From the NCBI RefSeq assembly GCF_001690275.1, contig NZ_LZGW01000017.1, positions 1 through 64,000 of the forward strand: a stretch of DNA of 64,000 nt. Direction: 5' to 3'. Below are positions 37,384-47,150 of the stretch, piece after piece (position 1 is the stretch's first letter; every line of letters starts with the position of its first letter). The notes below the pieces were generated by a model, which was given only the letters and a program-made list of their open reading frames with translations, did not search any database and was not told the origin of the DNA. The translations under genes were made by a program, and so were the position numbers. This stretch comes from Gilliamella sp. WF3-4. GTDB taxonomy: Bacteria > Pseudomonadota > Gammaproteobacteria > Enterobacterales > Orbaceae.

Positions 37384-38778
37384 ATGCATATTCATATTCT
37401 TGGAATTTGTGGTACATTTATGGCTGGGATTGCATTAATAGCCCGCTCGCTAGGTCATAAAGTAACAGGTTCAGATAAAAATGTTTATCCACCAATGAGT
37501 ACACTGTTACAAAAAGAGCACATTGATATTATTGAAGGATATGATCCATCACAACTCGCCTCTACACCCGATTTAGTCATCATCGGCAATGCCTTATCAA
37601 GAGGTAACCCTTGCGTTGAATATGTCTTAGATAATAACATCCCTTACATTTCTGCGCCACAGTGGTTACATGATAACGTTTTGCGCGATCGCTGGGTTAT
37701 TGCGGTTGCTGGAACACATGGCAAAACCACAACTGCGGGTATGGTCAATTGGATTTTAGAAAAATTAAATTATAAACAAGGTTTTGTTATTGGTGGTGTA
37801 CCGGGTAATTTTGATGTATCAGCCCGATTAGGAGAAGGGGATTTTTTTGTGATTGAAGCTGATGAATACGATTGTTCATTCTTCGATAAACGTTCCAAGT
37901 TCATGCACTACTGCCCTAAAACACTTATCATGAACAATTTAGAATTTGATCATGCCGATATTTTTGATGATCTTAGCTCAATTCAAAAACAATTCCATCA
38001 TTTGGTTCGTTTAGTGCCAAGCAAAGGGTTAATTATTTCACCACAAGAAGATGTAAATTTAAAACAAGTATTGGCAAAAGGTTGCTGGAGCGAGCAAGTT
38101 TTTACTGAGTCTGAAACAGGCTGGTTAGCACAGCGCATAAATAACGACGCAAGCCATTTTGCAGTTTACTATAACAATGCAAAAGTAGGCGAAGTGAAAT
38201 ATTCCTTAGTGGGCGAACATAATATGCATAATGCATTAATGGCAATCGCCGCAGCACATAATGTAGGCATTGATCCAGCCGATGCTTGTTTAGCATTAAG
38301 TTCATTTATCAATGCCAAAAGGCGGCTAGAACTCTATGGTGAAATAAATAACATCGAAATCTACGACGACTTTGCTCATCATCCAACTGCAATTTTAGCA
38401 ACATTAGAGGCATTACGTAGTAAAATTGGTGCAAATCGTCGCATTTTAGCCGTTCTTGAACCTCGTTCAAATACCATGAAGCTAGGCGTATCTAAAGATG
38501 AACTAGCACCATCACTAGGTCGTGCTGACGAAATCTTTATCTTTCAACCAGAACAATTGCCTTGGTTAGTTGCCGATGTTGTTGATGCTTGTATCCAACC
38601 TGCTCACTGGACGGGTGATATTGATTTACTTGTTGAAATGATAACCAAAACAGCTCGCCCAACCGATGCCATTTTAATTATGAGTAATGGTGGCTTTAAT
38701 GGCATCCATAAAAAGATCTTAGAAAGCTTAGAAAAGCAACAAATCAAAGCTCATGAAAACGAACAATTAATTCAATAA
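37384..38778 (+). CDS. mpl: UDP-MurNAc:L-Ala-gamma-D-Glu-mDAP ligase Mpl
   Basis: A peptidoglycan-recycling ligase that attaches the recovered tripeptide to UDP-MurNAc using ATP. 464 residues in the three-domain Mur-ligase fold: HILGICGTFMAGIALIARSLGH at the N-terminus, P-loop VAGTHGKTTTAGMV, FFVIEADEYDCSFFDKRSKF, DDFAHHPTAILATLEALR and LEPRSNTMK. It is separated from recJ by 106 bases. The start follows AAGGATTCAAA. Confidence 0.96.
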   Translation: MHIHILGICGTFMAGIALIARSLGHKVTGSDKNVYPPMSTLLQKEHIDIIEGYDPSQLASTPDLVIIGNALSRGNPCVEYVLDNNIPYISAPQWLHDNVLRDRWVIAVAGTHGKTTTAGMVNWILEKLNYKQGFVIGGVPGNFDVSARLGEGDFFVIEADEYDCSFFDKRSKFMHYCPKTLIMNNLEFDHADIFDDLSSIQKQFHHLVRLVPSKGLIISPQEDVNLKQVLAKGCWSEQVFTESETGWLAQRINNDASHFAVYYNNAKVGEVKYSLVGEHNMHNALMAIAAAHNVGIDPADACLALSSFINAKRRLELYGEINNIEIYDDFAHHPTAILATLEALRSKIGANRRILAVLEPRSNTMKLGVSKDELAPSLGRADEIFIFQPEQLPWLVADVVDACIQPAHWTGDIDLLVEMITKTARPTDAILIMSNGGFNGIHKKILESLEKQQIKAHENEQLIQ

Positions 38779-38829
38779 CAGTAGATGATATGTCACATAC
38801 TGTGGCATATCATACCTAAAAGATATTTT

Positions 38830-39189
38830 ATGAATGAAACTGCCGAAATGATTGCTATGTTATGTCGCAGAATAAAAATAGCAAGAATTGAAAAAAATTT
38901 ATCTCAGCAAGAACTGGCTAACAAATCTCGAATCGGTATTGCGACAATAAAACGCATTGAACAAGGCGAATCCATTACATTACAAACATTAATTGCGGTT
39001 CTTCGTGGGTTAGATGAACTGGATCAACTGAATAATTTGCTTGCCTATAATGAAGTGATTCATAAAACATCAATGGAGCAACTTAAGCGGAAAAGAAAAT
39101 ACCGTACAATAAAACAAGAAAAGGTGGATGTGTTGGTTGAGAATGATTTTTTGCGTTCTAAAGTCAATACCATGCGCTGGAAACATTAA
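38830..39189 (+). CDS. XRE/HipB-like helix-turn-helix protein
   Basis: 119 residues. Residues 8-65 form a Cro/C1-type HTH (RRIKIARIEKNLSQQELANKS, IGIATIKRIEQGESITLQTLIAVLRGL). The C-terminal half is lysine- and arginine-rich and helical (MEQLKRKRKYRTIKQEKV). No toxin partner such as HipA is next to it, so a lone regulator or a solitary antitoxin relic are both possible. An in-frame ATG at 38785 would add 15 hydrophobic residues; 38830 fits the domain better. A run of 15-base tandem repeats begins five bases after the stop. Confidence 0.75.
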   Translation: MNETAEMIAMLCRRIKIARIEKNLSQQELANKSRIGIATIKRIEQGESITLQTLIAVLRGLDELDQLNNLLAYNEVIHKTSMEQLKRKRKYRTIKQEKVDVLVENDFLRSKVNTMRWKH

Positions 39190-39193
39190 AGGC

Positions 39194-39276
39194 AATTTAA
39201 GAAAGTTCAATTTAAGAAAATACAATTTAAAGTAATATAATTTAAAAAAATATAATTCAAAGAAATATAATTTAAG
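39194..39276. repeat. 15-bp tandem repeat, about 5.5 copies
   Basis: Five consecutive 15-base units beginning AATTTAAG or AATTTAAA (AATTTAAGAAAGTTC, AATTTAAGAAAATAC, AATTTAAAGTAATAT, AATTTAAAAAAATAT, AATTCAAAGAAATAT) followed by a partial sixth. They lie directly between the HTH gene and a hairpin. The units diverge mainly in their last seven bases. Confidence 0.9.
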
Positions 39277-39278
39277 GT

Positions 39279-39302
39279 TTCGCCGATTGTATAATCGGCG
39301 AA
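39279..39302. terminator. Bidirectional hairpin between the HTH gene and serine deaminase
   Basis: A perfect 10-bp stem (TTCGCCGATT/AATCGGCGAA) with a GTAT loop, sited between two convergent genes. No long U-tract on either side. Confidence 0.65.
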
Positions 39303-39326
39303 TTTGACACAACAAATAATTTCAAC

Positions 39327-40694
39327 TTAACTACAATGAACGGTGATGGCAAGCCCCCCGCGTGATGTTTCTCGGTATTTTGCATTCATATCTTTTCCTG
39401 TTTCATACATAGTTTGAATCACTTTATCTAAAGATACTTTTGCCGCAGTTGTTCGCCTTAGAGCCATTCTTGTTGCATTTATCGATTTTACCGCGGCAAT
39501 AGCATTACGTTCGATACAAGGTACTTGCACTTGACCTGCAACTGGATCACAAGTTAATCCTAAATTATGTTCCATTGCTATTTCTGCTGCCATGCAAACT
39601 TGCTCAGGATTACCACCTAACAGCTCAGTAAGTCCAGCAGCAGCCATAGAGCAAGCTACGCCAACTTCCCCTTGGCACCCGACTTCTGCACCAGAAATGG
39701 ATGCATTAATTTGATAAAGTTGCCCTATTGCACCACAAGTTAGGAAAAATCGAATATAAATATCAGGAGTAACTGGATTAATAAACTTATCATAATAAGC
39801 AAGCACAGCGGGTATAATGCCGCATGCGCCATTTGTTGGTGCAGTGACCACCCGTCCACCCGCTGCGTTTTCTTCACTAACGGCAAGTGCGAACATATTT
39901 ACCCAATCAATAATTACCATAGGGTCACTAATAATTTTGTCTTTAGTGGTGGATAATTGACGATATAACGAAAATGCTCGACGCGGAACTTTAAGCGGTC
40001 CAGGTAATAAACCTTCAGTATTCATTCCACGATTAATACATTCCAAAATAGTTTGTCCAACGCGAGAAAAATAATTTTCGATTTCTTCATAAGTGTGCAA
40101 TTGCAACTCATTTTTCATCATAACGCTAGAAATTGATAAGGCATTATCTTCACAATGTTTTAATAATTCTTGAGCTGAAATAAATGGGTAAGGCAGTTTT
40201 ACTGCATCTTGCTCTTGCTGGCCGAATTGCTCTTCTTCAACAATTTGACCGCCACCTACAGAATAGTAAGTTTTTTGAAATAATAAGGTATCACCGTTAT
40301 AGGCACTTAAAGTCATACCATTTTCATGTAATGGTAAAAATTTAGAATGAAATACCATGCAACTATCTAATGGGAAATCAATTTCGTAGGAATGATTATA
40401 AATAGGTAAACGGTGCGTTTGGCTAAGTTTTTCGATAAAATTTGGGATATTATCAATATTTACAGTATCAGGCTTTTCACCCGCTAATCCCATAACAATA
40501 GCAATATCTGTTTGATGCCCTTTACCTGTTAGCGACAAAGATCCATAAACATCAGCCACAATTTTTGTCACTGATGACATCATTTGTTTATTAATTAGTT
40601 GATCTATAAAAGCTTTACCCACTCTCATTGGTCCTACTGTATGTGAACTTGAAGGCCCAATACCAATTTTAAATATTTCAAATACTGAACTCAT
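39327..40694 (-). CDS. sdaA: L-serine ammonia-lyase (iron-sulfur serine deaminase)
   Basis: Deaminates L-serine to pyruvate and ammonia with a 4Fe-4S cluster. 455 residues from the ATG at 40694 (AAGGA six bases upstream), matching the E. coli enzymes. The N-terminal beta domain has [16 protein letters not shown]. Cluster cysteines lie in [26 protein letters not shown] and [14 protein letters not shown]. It sits downstream of a SdaC-type transporter on the same strand, the sdaC-sdaB arrangement of E. coli. The SdaA/SdaB distinction cannot be made by eye. Confidence 0.94.
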   Translation of the reverse strand: MSSVFEIFKIGIGPSSSHTVGPMRVGKAFIDQLINKQMMSSVTKIVADVYGSLSLTGKGHQTDIAIVMGLAGEKPDTVNIDNIPNFIEKLSQTHRLPIYNHSYEIDFPLDSCMVFHSKFLPLHENGMTLSAYNGDTLLFQKTYYSVGGGQIVEEEQFGQQEQDAVKLPYPFISAQELLKHCEDNALSISSVMMKNELQLHTYEEIENYFSRVGQTILECINRGMNTEGLLPGPLKVPRRAFSLYRQLSTTKDKIISDPMVIIDWVNMFALAVSEENAAGGRVVTAPTNGACGIIPAVLAYYDKFINPVTPDIYIRFFLTCGAIGQLYQINASISGAEVGCQGEVGVACSMAAAGLTELLGGNPEQVCMAAEIAMEHNLGLTCDPVAGQVQVPCIERNAIAAVKSINATRMALRRTTAAKVSLDKVIQTMYETGKDMNAKYRETSRGGLAITVHCS

Positions 40695-40974
40695 AATTTT
40701 CCTTTTTAATGCCAAGTATAAATATCATAGGCATAGTTATATTTTTGTAAATTTATCTTTGCTAATAAAATGCTAAACAAAAGTATCAACAAATAACCTC
40801 AATTTTGGGATTACGAAAATAAGTTTTTAATTCTCATTAGTGGTTAATGCTTATTGTACCCATTGTTTATTTTACTAGTAGGATAACCTACAGACTATTT
40901 TGTCCACCGACGAATGTTGATGGATTTCATACATACATTAATTAAATAGGTGATTATTACCTATTAGGTAATCT

Positions 40975-42267
40975 TTATAATAAATTATAGATAGCCGCAG
41001 AAATTGCAACTAATCCCATAACAACAATAAATACATTACTTAATTTTCCACGATATTTTGCCAATGCTGGGATTTGATGAATTGCATACATAGGCATTAA
41101 GAACAATAATATAGCTAAAATAGGTCCACCAAGTGATTCAATAAGCGCTAAAATGCTTGGATTAATTGTTGCAATTCCCCACGCTGTTACAAACATAAAT
41201 GCAATGGCTAGTTTATCAAGTTTCTTTTCTGAAATCGTTTTGTTGCGGCTACGTAATATTTTTTGCACAAGACCGTTAAAGCCTTCTTTACCACCAAGAT
41301 AGTGACCTAAAAACGATTTAGCCATGGCAATAAAAGCAATTGGTGGCCCAATGTATTCAATAACTGGCGAATTAAATCGATTAGCTAAATAAGATAAAGT
41401 CGAGATATTTTGTGTTTTTGCTTCTAAAAGTTCAGCTGGCGATAAGCACAGAGCACAACTAAAAACAAAAAACATAACAGTCACAACCATCATTATGTTA
41501 CTGGCAGCAATAATTTTAGTACATTTCGGTTCTGCATAAATATTGCCATATTCTTTACGTTTAGCAACAGCTAATGAGGAAATAATGGGAGAGTGATTAA
41601 ACGCAAAGACCATAACGGGAATAACCAGCCAAAGTGTCATTAATATACTATGTCCACCTTCACTATTAAGGCTAAAGGATAAATTACTGCTATTCCATTC
41701 AGGGATTAAAAATAAAGCTAGCATCATTAAAACCGCAATAAAAGGGAAAACTAAAACGGACATCACTTTAACAATCAGCTCTTCACCAAAATGAACAATT
41801 GACATTAAGAATGCAACTAAAACAAACGAAAGCAAAGCACGGGGTATTGGCTGCATACCTAGTTGATTAACCATAAAACTGTCTACTGTATTGGTAATAC
41901 CAACACTATATACCAATAATATTGGGTAAATGGCAAAAAAATACAGCACCGTTATCCAAATTCCTGCGGTGCGCCCAAAAGACTCTTCTACAACAACAGT
42001 AATATCGCCATTACTGTTTTTTCCTGATAGAACAAATCTACATAAAGCTCGGTGGGCAAAAAATGTCATTGGAAAGGCAAGAATCAACATAACTAATAAT
42101 GGAATCAATCCACCAACACCTGCATTAATGGGTAGAAAAAGCACTCCAGCACCAATTGCGGTGCCATAAAGACTAAGCATCCATAAAGTGTCGCTTTTTC
42201 GCCATTTTGGTAATGTTGATTTATTGTTTGAACTGATAACATTTTCGTTATTCATTAACTTACTCAT
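40975..42267 (-). CDS. sdaC: Serine transporter SdaC (HAAAP family)
   Basis: A proton-coupled serine importer, 430 residues with eleven hydrophobic spans. It follows E. coli SdaC closely: WRKSDTLWMLSLYGTAIGAG, LFLPINAGVGG, LYFFAIYPILLVYSVGITNT, FNHSPIISSLAVAKR, SFLGHYLGGKEGFNGLV. GGAG lies nine bases before the ATG. A CRP-like site lies about 60 bases upstream. The 280-base gap to the deaminase gene holds no terminator that I can see, so cotranscription is likely. Confidence 0.94.
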   Translation of the reverse strand: MSKLMNNENVISSNNKSTLPKWRKSDTLWMLSLYGTAIGAGVLFLPINAGVGGLIPLLVMLILAFPMTFFAHRALCRFVLSGKNSNGDITVVVEESFGRTAGIWITVLYFFAIYPILLVYSVGITNTVDSFMVNQLGMQPIPRALLSFVLVAFLMSIVHFGEELIVKVMSVLVFPFIAVLMMLALFLIPEWNSSNLSFSLNSEGGHSILMTLWLVIPVMVFAFNHSPIISSLAVAKRKEYGNIYAEPKCTKIIAASNIMMVVTVMFFVFSCALCLSPAELLEAKTQNISTLSYLANRFNSPVIEYIGPPIAFIAMAKSFLGHYLGGKEGFNGLVQKILRSRNKTISEKKLDKLAIAFMFVTAWGIATINPSILALIESLGGPILAILLFLMPMYAIHQIPALAKYRGKLSNVFIVVMGLVAISAAIYNLL

Positions 42268-42323
42268 TGGGTACTACTCCTTAATTAATATTCTGCACAT
42301 ATGATATCAATTTAACGACCTTT

Positions 42324-42345
42324 CTAAAGTGATCGTTATCACATA
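42324..42345 (-). promoter_or_regulatory. CRP-like site upstream of sdaC
   Basis: CTAAAGTGATCGTTATCACA (42324-42343) contains GTGAT-n4-ATCAC, the symmetrical CRP core with correct spacing. E. coli sdaC is CRP-activated, which supports the assignment. Binding is inferred. Confidence 0.65.
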
Positions 42346-42628
42346 AATAAAAAAATATTAAATATAATCAATATTATGTGGGTATCTATTTTGATGCTTA
42401 GTAAAATTAAAAATAAATAAAGTATCAATTTTGATTCAAAAAGTTCGAAACTAGTGACAACTGAAAGCAAATTAAAAAGGAAAGTTAAGGTGATAATCAA
42501 ATATTTTGGAAAATGTTGTCTGTTGAGATTAAACGTTTAACTGTGCTTAGTACCTAAAGTTAATAGTGGGTTGGAAAATATCGGCTTATCAAAATGGGGG
42601 GGTTGGTCATTACTGAAAGTGTGTCTTT

Positions 42629-42676
42629 AGGCGATTATTTTAATCATGAAATGTAAGCGACTGAGCGTTTTTTACA
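42629..42676 (+). pseudogene. 3' terminal scrap of an IS481-like element
   Basis: GATTATTTTAATCATGAAAT then GTAAGCGACTGAGCGTTTT closely matches the tail of the transposase remnant at 10.73-10.77 kb (encoding DYFNHE-stop and the terminal repeat). Everything upstream of it back to 42346 is unrecognisable and AT-rich. It is too short to classify alone. Confidence 0.5.
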
Positions 42677-42709
42677 AAGTATTAATTATCAAATTGGCAC
42701 AATGACCGA

Positions 42710-43099
42710 TTAATCTAAAACAGAGTCATAATAACAGGTTATTCCTGTCTCTAAATGCTCAATTTCTAACTCACCACCTGTTAAAATTCCACCGTCAGAA
42801 AAATAACTTGGCTTTTTTTTGAGGGTTGCTTTTCCAAAGAGTTTATCATTGTCATAAAAATACCCTTCTTTACTAATTTTATAAGAATCATCTGGTTCTA
42901 TCAATCCTGTGCCACAAGGACAATTGATAGAATCTACCCAATCACCATCTTTAGTTTTACACCCGTCTCCTCGCCAGCCAAAATCTAAAATTTCATCATA
43001 ACTTAAATCCATTAAATGATATTTGGTTATTTTCACAGGGTAATAGAGTATAGCAAAGACTAATAGCAGGTAAATAATATGCGATATTTTTAATTTCAT
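42710..43099 (-). CDS. Small membrane-anchored protein of unknown function
   Basis: 129 residues from the ATG at 43099 (an earlier ATG at 43114 is possible). One N-terminal hydrophobic segment (IIYLLLVFAILYYP, residues 8-21) is followed by a soluble domain with cysteines in GWRGDGCKTKDG, INCPCGTG and TGITCYYD, suggesting a periplasmic disulfide-containing domain. I recognise no family. It lies between an IS scrap and a frameshifted gene remnant, so it belongs to a decaying accessory patch. Confidence 0.55.
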   Translation of the reverse strand: MKLKISHIIYLLLVFAILYYPVKITKYHLMDLSYDEILDFGWRGDGCKTKDGDWVDSINCPCGTGLIEPDDSYKISKEGYFYDNDKLFGKATLKKKPSYFSDGGILTGGELEIEHLETGITCYYDSVLD

Positions 43100-43133
43100 T
43101 ATTTTTATAACCACTTACTTTCTTATTAAATTA

Positions 43134-43427
43134 TCAGCATAAATAAAAAACGCATGTTATATTTGTTGCTAAATCCTTTACATATAGCTTACTTTCAGTA
43201 AATCGCGCAAAAGAAATATAATCAGGTTTTTCTTCAAATAAACTTTTCGCATCAGGCCATTGCCAACTATATAACTATTCTCTACTTTGATATAAATACT
43301 ATTATTGATATAAATATTATTATTTTCATATGGGATCATTTGCCTATAAATAGAACAGTCTTTACCATAATGATATTCTTCACTTTCTAATTCGCCAAGA
43401 TAATAACATAGAGAATCCCCTATTCAC
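43134..43427 (-). pseudogene. Frameshifted remnant of an unknown gene
   Basis: On the minus strand a protein-like frame reads GDSLCYYLGELESEEYHYGK, DCSIYRQMIPYENNNIYINN, IKVENSY. The frame then shifts near 43265 and continues SWQWPDAKSLFEEKPDYISF, ARFTESKLYVKDLATNIT to a stop at 43134. No start codon or N-terminus is evident. The family is not recognised. It lies just upstream of, and in the same direction as, the small membrane protein. The rest of 43428-43608 is AT-rich leader of proS. Confidence 0.55.
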
Positions 43428-43608
43428 ATAGGCGCTATCATTTCTTCATATTGATTTTATTTTATTATTTATAACAGGTTAATTTACTATTAATTTTTTT
43501 ATTAACAATAATTACCAATAAAATTACTTTAGTGTTATGCAAGGTACTGCTAAACTAGCTTACATTTTTATTATATTTAATACATCAATTATTTTTTAGG
43601 ATAAATGT

Positions 43609-45330
43609 ATGCGAACCAGTAAATATCTTCTTTCTACGTTAAAAGAAACCCCTGCTGATGCAGAAGTCATTAGCCATCAATTAATGTTACGTGCCGGTAT
43701 GATCCGTAAAGTTGCCGCAGGGTTATATACTTGGCTTCCCACTGGTTACCGTGTACTTAAAAAAGTAGAAAATATTGTCCGTGAAGAGATGAATAAAGCT
43801 GGCGCAATTGAAGTATTAATGCCAGTTGTACAGCCTGCTGATATTTGGCAAGAAAGCGGTCGTTGGGAACAATATGGACCTGAGCTATTACGAATCAAAG
43901 ATCGTGGCGACCGTGACTTTGTATTAGGTCCAACTCATGAAGAAGTGATTACTGATTTACTGCGTAATGAAGTTAGCTCATATAAACAATTACCTCTTAA
44001 TGTGTATCAAATTCAAACTAAATTCCGTGACGAAGTGCGTCCTCGCTTTGGGGTGATGCGTTCGCGTGAATTTATTATGAAAGATGCTTATTCTTTCCAT
44101 ACTTCACAAGAATCATTACAAGAAACTTATGATGATATGTATAAAGCCTATAGCGCTATTTTTACACGCGCAGGCTTAAACTTTAGAGCAGTACGTGCTG
44201 ATACTGGATCGATTGGTGGTAATTGGTCTCATGAATTCCAAGTGCTAGCGGATAGTGGGGAAGATGATATTGTTTTCTCAACGGAATCAGATTATGCCGC
44301 TAATATTGAAATGGCGCAAGCTTTAGCACCAACACAACAACGTGCAGAGCCAACTAAAGCGATGGAACTAGTTGATACTCCCAATGCAAAAACGATTGAT
44401 GAATTAGTTCAGCAGTTTAATTTGCCAATTGAAAAAACGGTAAAAACCCTAATGGTAAAAGCAACTAAAGAAAGCGGTCATCAGTTAGTGGCATTATTAG
44501 TTCGAGGCGATCATACTTTAAACGAAATCAAAGCAGAAAAAATTGATATCGTTGCTTCACCCCTTGAATTTGCAACCGAAGAAGAAATTCGTGCTTTAGT
44601 TAACGCCGGTCCTGGTTCATTAGGTCCAATTAATTTAAACATGCCAATTATTATCGATCGTGATGTTGCTGTTATGAGCGATTTTGGCGCAGGCGCTAAT
44701 ATTGATCACAAACACTATTTTAACATTAATTGGGAGCGTGATGTTTCCCTACCACGTATTGAAGATATCCGTAATGTGGTTGAAGGCGATATGAGTCCTG
44801 ATGGCAAAGGTACATTACAAATCAAACGTGGCATTGAAGTTGGGCATATATTCCAACTTGGCACAAAATATTCACAAGCTATGAAAGCGACAGTGCAAGG
44901 CGAAGATGGGCAAAACCATGTGATGATTATGGGATGCTATGGTATTGGGGTTAGTCGTATTGTAGCGGCAGCTATTGAACAATGCCATGATGATCGAGGT
45001 ATTATTTGGCCAGAAGCTATTGCGCCATTTAGTGTTGTGATCATTCCAATGAATATGCACAAATCAGAAAAAGTGCAAGCGACAGCCGAAAAGCTTTACG
45101 CAGATTTGCAAGCAGCTGGCATTGAAGTGCTTTTTGATGATCGTAAAGAACGTCCTGGTGTTATGTTTGCTGATGCTGAATTGATCGGTATACCTCATAC
45201 CATTGTCATTGGTGAGCGTAATCTTGATAATGGCGAAGTGGAATATAAACACCGTGCTGGTGGCGATAAAGAAATGGTAAAAGTTGATAATATTATTGAA
45301 TTTATCAAAACTCGTTGCAAGCTAGCTTAA
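43609..45330 (+). CDS. proS: Prolyl-tRNA synthetase
   Basis: Charges tRNA-Pro. 573 residues of the bacterial long form. Class II motifs: motif 1 [21 protein letters not shown], motif 2 [25 protein letters not shown], and motif 3 [17 protein letters not shown] YbaK-like editing insertion (about residues 230-390) and a C-terminal anticodon-binding domain follow. It stands alone, with its own terminator. TTTTTTAGGATAAATGT precedes the ATG. Confidence 0.97.
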   Translation: MRTSKYLLSTLKETPADAEVISHQLMLRAGMIRKVAAGLYTWLPTGYRVLKKVENIVREEMNKAGAIEVLMPVVQPADIWQESGRWEQYGPELLRIKDRGDRDFVLGPTHEEVITDLLRNEVSSYKQLPLNVYQIQTKFRDEVRPRFGVMRSREFIMKDAYSFHTSQESLQETYDDMYKAYSAIFTRAGLNFRAVRADTGSIGGNWSHEFQVLADSGEDDIVFSTESDYAANIEMAQALAPTQQRAEPTKAMELVDTPNAKTIDELVQQFNLPIEKTVKTLMVKATKESGHQLVALLVRGDHTLNEIKAEKIDIVASPLEFATEEEIRALVNAGPGSLGPINLNMPIIIDRDVAVMSDFGAGANIDHKHYFNINWERDVSLPRIEDIRNVVEGDMSPDGKGTLQIKRGIEVGHIFQLGTKYSQAMKATVQGEDGQNHVMIMGCYGIGVSRIVAAAIEQCHDDRGIIWPEAIAPFSVVIIPMNMHKSEKVQATAEKLYADLQAAGIEVLFDDRKERPGVMFADAELIGIPHTIVIGERNLDNGEVEYKHRAGGDKEMVKVDNIIEFIKTRCKLA

Positions 45331-45388
45331 CATTAAGATAACTTGCTAACTAGTTATAAAACATAATAAAATTGGGAATCATTACCCT

Positions 45389-45424
45389 CAATACAACAGT
45401 AATTAGCTTATTACTGTTGTATTG
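45389..45424 (+). terminator. Terminator of proS
   Basis: A perfect 14-bp stem (CAATACAACAGTAA/TTACTGTTGTATTG) with an 8-base loop, followed by TTATTATTT. It starts 59 bases past the proS stop. Confidence 0.8.
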
Positions 45425-45624
45425 TTATTATTTAGCTACCATAAAGCCAATACTAATTAACGACTAGCGTAAGGTGATTTTTTTACAAAACTACTTTTAA
45501 TTTTCAAAAATAAACATCCACAAATACTTAACAAAGAAAATGTTGAGTATAAATTCAAAGTGATATTGTTCTTTTTTTCGGCTAAAATAAATCAATAAAA
45601 ATCTTACATCAATGGGTTGAAATA

Positions 45625-47076
45625 ATGTTAAAAAAAGCCATCGCATTTGCACTATCTACCTCGTTATTATTACAAAGCACGTCCATTGTTTATGCTGATA
45701 ATATTAACCTACCCGATATAGGTACCGCTGCTGCTACAACATTAAGTATTGGCCAAGAAATGGAAATGGGCGATTATTATATGCGAATGTTGCGAGCCGA
45801 TGCTCCAATTATAAACGACCCTGTTTTAAGCCAATATATTAATGATTTAGGTAAGAAATTAGTCTCTAAATCAGAATCAGTAAAAACGCCTTTCCATTTT
45901 TATATTATGAAAAGTGATGTGCTAAATGCATTTGCCTTTTTTGGGGGAAATGTTGTTATTCACTCACGATTAATATTAGATACTGATAATGAAAGTCAAC
46001 TAGCGTCAGTAATGGCTCATGAAATTGGTCATGTCACCCAACGGCATTTAGCCAGAGCGATGGAAAATCAAAGTCGAAATAGTCCTTATGTTTGGGGGGC
46101 AACGTTAGGCTCTTTATTGCTAACATTAGCGAATCCGGAAGCTGGCATGGCCGCGATGACAAGCACCATGGCAGGTTCAACTCAAAATATGATTAGTTTT
46201 ACACAAAGCAATGAGCAAGAAGCTGATCGTGTCGGTTTAAGAACGCTTGCCAAAGCAGGGTTTGATCCTTATGCTTCATCGGAGTTTTTACAAAAGCTGG
46301 CTGATCAAAGCCGTTTTAGTAGTAAAGCGCCTGAAATATTACTTACTCACCCATTACCCAATAGTCGGTTAACGGATATTCGCAATCGCTCAATGCAATA
46401 CAGTAAAAAAAGTGTATCGCCATCATTAAATTATTATTTAGCAAAAGCACGATTAGCAATCTTAATAACTAAAAATAAAAATGCTGCTAAACGATTACTT
46501 GAAGATTACAAAAAGATCAATAACGAACAAACTAAAACAGCTGTTATTTATGGTAACGCATTAGCTGACAACTTGAGTGCTAATAACCAAAAAGCAAAAC
46601 AGCAGTTACAACCCTTATTAGACCGCGATCCAAATAATATTTGGTATATTGATTTAATGACTGATATTGATTTGGCGCTCAACAATAACGATGCAGCCAT
46701 TACTCGCTTACAAGCCGCATTAAAAAAAGCCCCAGACAGCTCAGCTTTGCAATTGAATCTTGCTAATGCATATATAAAAAATAGAAATTACCAACAAGCC
46801 GTCACGTTATTGCATCGTTACACTTTTGACCATAATGATGATACTAATGGTTGGGATTTACTTGTTACAGCTTATGGTGGATCACGTTCAAGGGCTCAAG
46901 AAATGAGTGCTAAAGCAGAGTTACTTGCATTAGAAGGTCAATTCCAACAATCAATACAATTACTACAAAATGCGAAAAATCAAACCAAAGGCAATCAAAC
47001 AATGATTTCTAAAATCGATGCAAGAATTAATCAATTAAAACAGTTGCAAAAACGTTATGCTGTTTATAAACGATAA
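45625..47076 (+). CDS. bepA: Beta-barrel assembly-enhancing protease BepA
   Basis: A periplasmic M48 metalloprotease with a TPR domain that assists or degrades stalled outer-membrane proteins such as LptD. 483 residues: signal peptide cleaved near VYADN (residue 24), zinc motif HEIGH at 132-136, third ligand region QSNEQEADRVGLR, then HPLPNSRLTDIRNR and C-terminal TPR repeats (about 270-480). It is the third M48 enzyme in the window. It stands alone, convergent with the phosphatase gene. Confidence 0.94.
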   Translation: MLKKAIAFALSTSLLLQSTSIVYADNINLPDIGTAAATTLSIGQEMEMGDYYMRMLRADAPIINDPVLSQYINDLGKKLVSKSESVKTPFHFYIMKSDVLNAFAFFGGNVVIHSRLILDTDNESQLASVMAHEIGHVTQRHLARAMENQSRNSPYVWGATLGSLLLTLANPEAGMAAMTSTMAGSTQNMISFTQSNEQEADRVGLRTLAKAGFDPYASSEFLQKLADQSRFSSKAPEILLTHPLPNSRLTDIRNRSMQYSKKSVSPSLNYYLAKARLAILITKNKNAAKRLLEDYKKINNEQTKTAVIYGNALADNLSANNQKAKQQLQPLLDRDPNNIWYIDLMTDIDLALNNNDAAITRLQAALKKAPDSSALQLNLANAYIKNRNYQQAVTLLHRYTFDHNDDTNGWDLLVTAYGGSRSRAQEMSAKAELLALEGQFQQSIQLLQNAKNQTKGNQTMISKIDARINQLKQLQKRYAVYKR

Positions 47077-47094
47077 CAAGCTTTAATGATCATA

Positions 47095-47128
47095 TCTCGA
47101 CTAATTTTTGTAATAATATTAGTCGAGA
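47095..47128. terminator. Bidirectional hairpin after bepA
   Basis: A perfect 11-bp stem (TCTCGACTAAT/ATTAGTCGAGA) with a 12-base loop, between two convergent genes. U-tracts are poor on both sides. Confidence 0.6.
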
Positions 47129-47150
47129 AAATGATAAATCAGGTTATTTT

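Noticed and set aside
39070..39315. Open frame on the minus strand across the tandem repeats, giving a repetitive Leu/Tyr/Phe peptide
   Set aside because: It is produced by the 15-bp periodicity of AT-rich DNA, overlaps the HTH gene antisense, and has no ribosome site.
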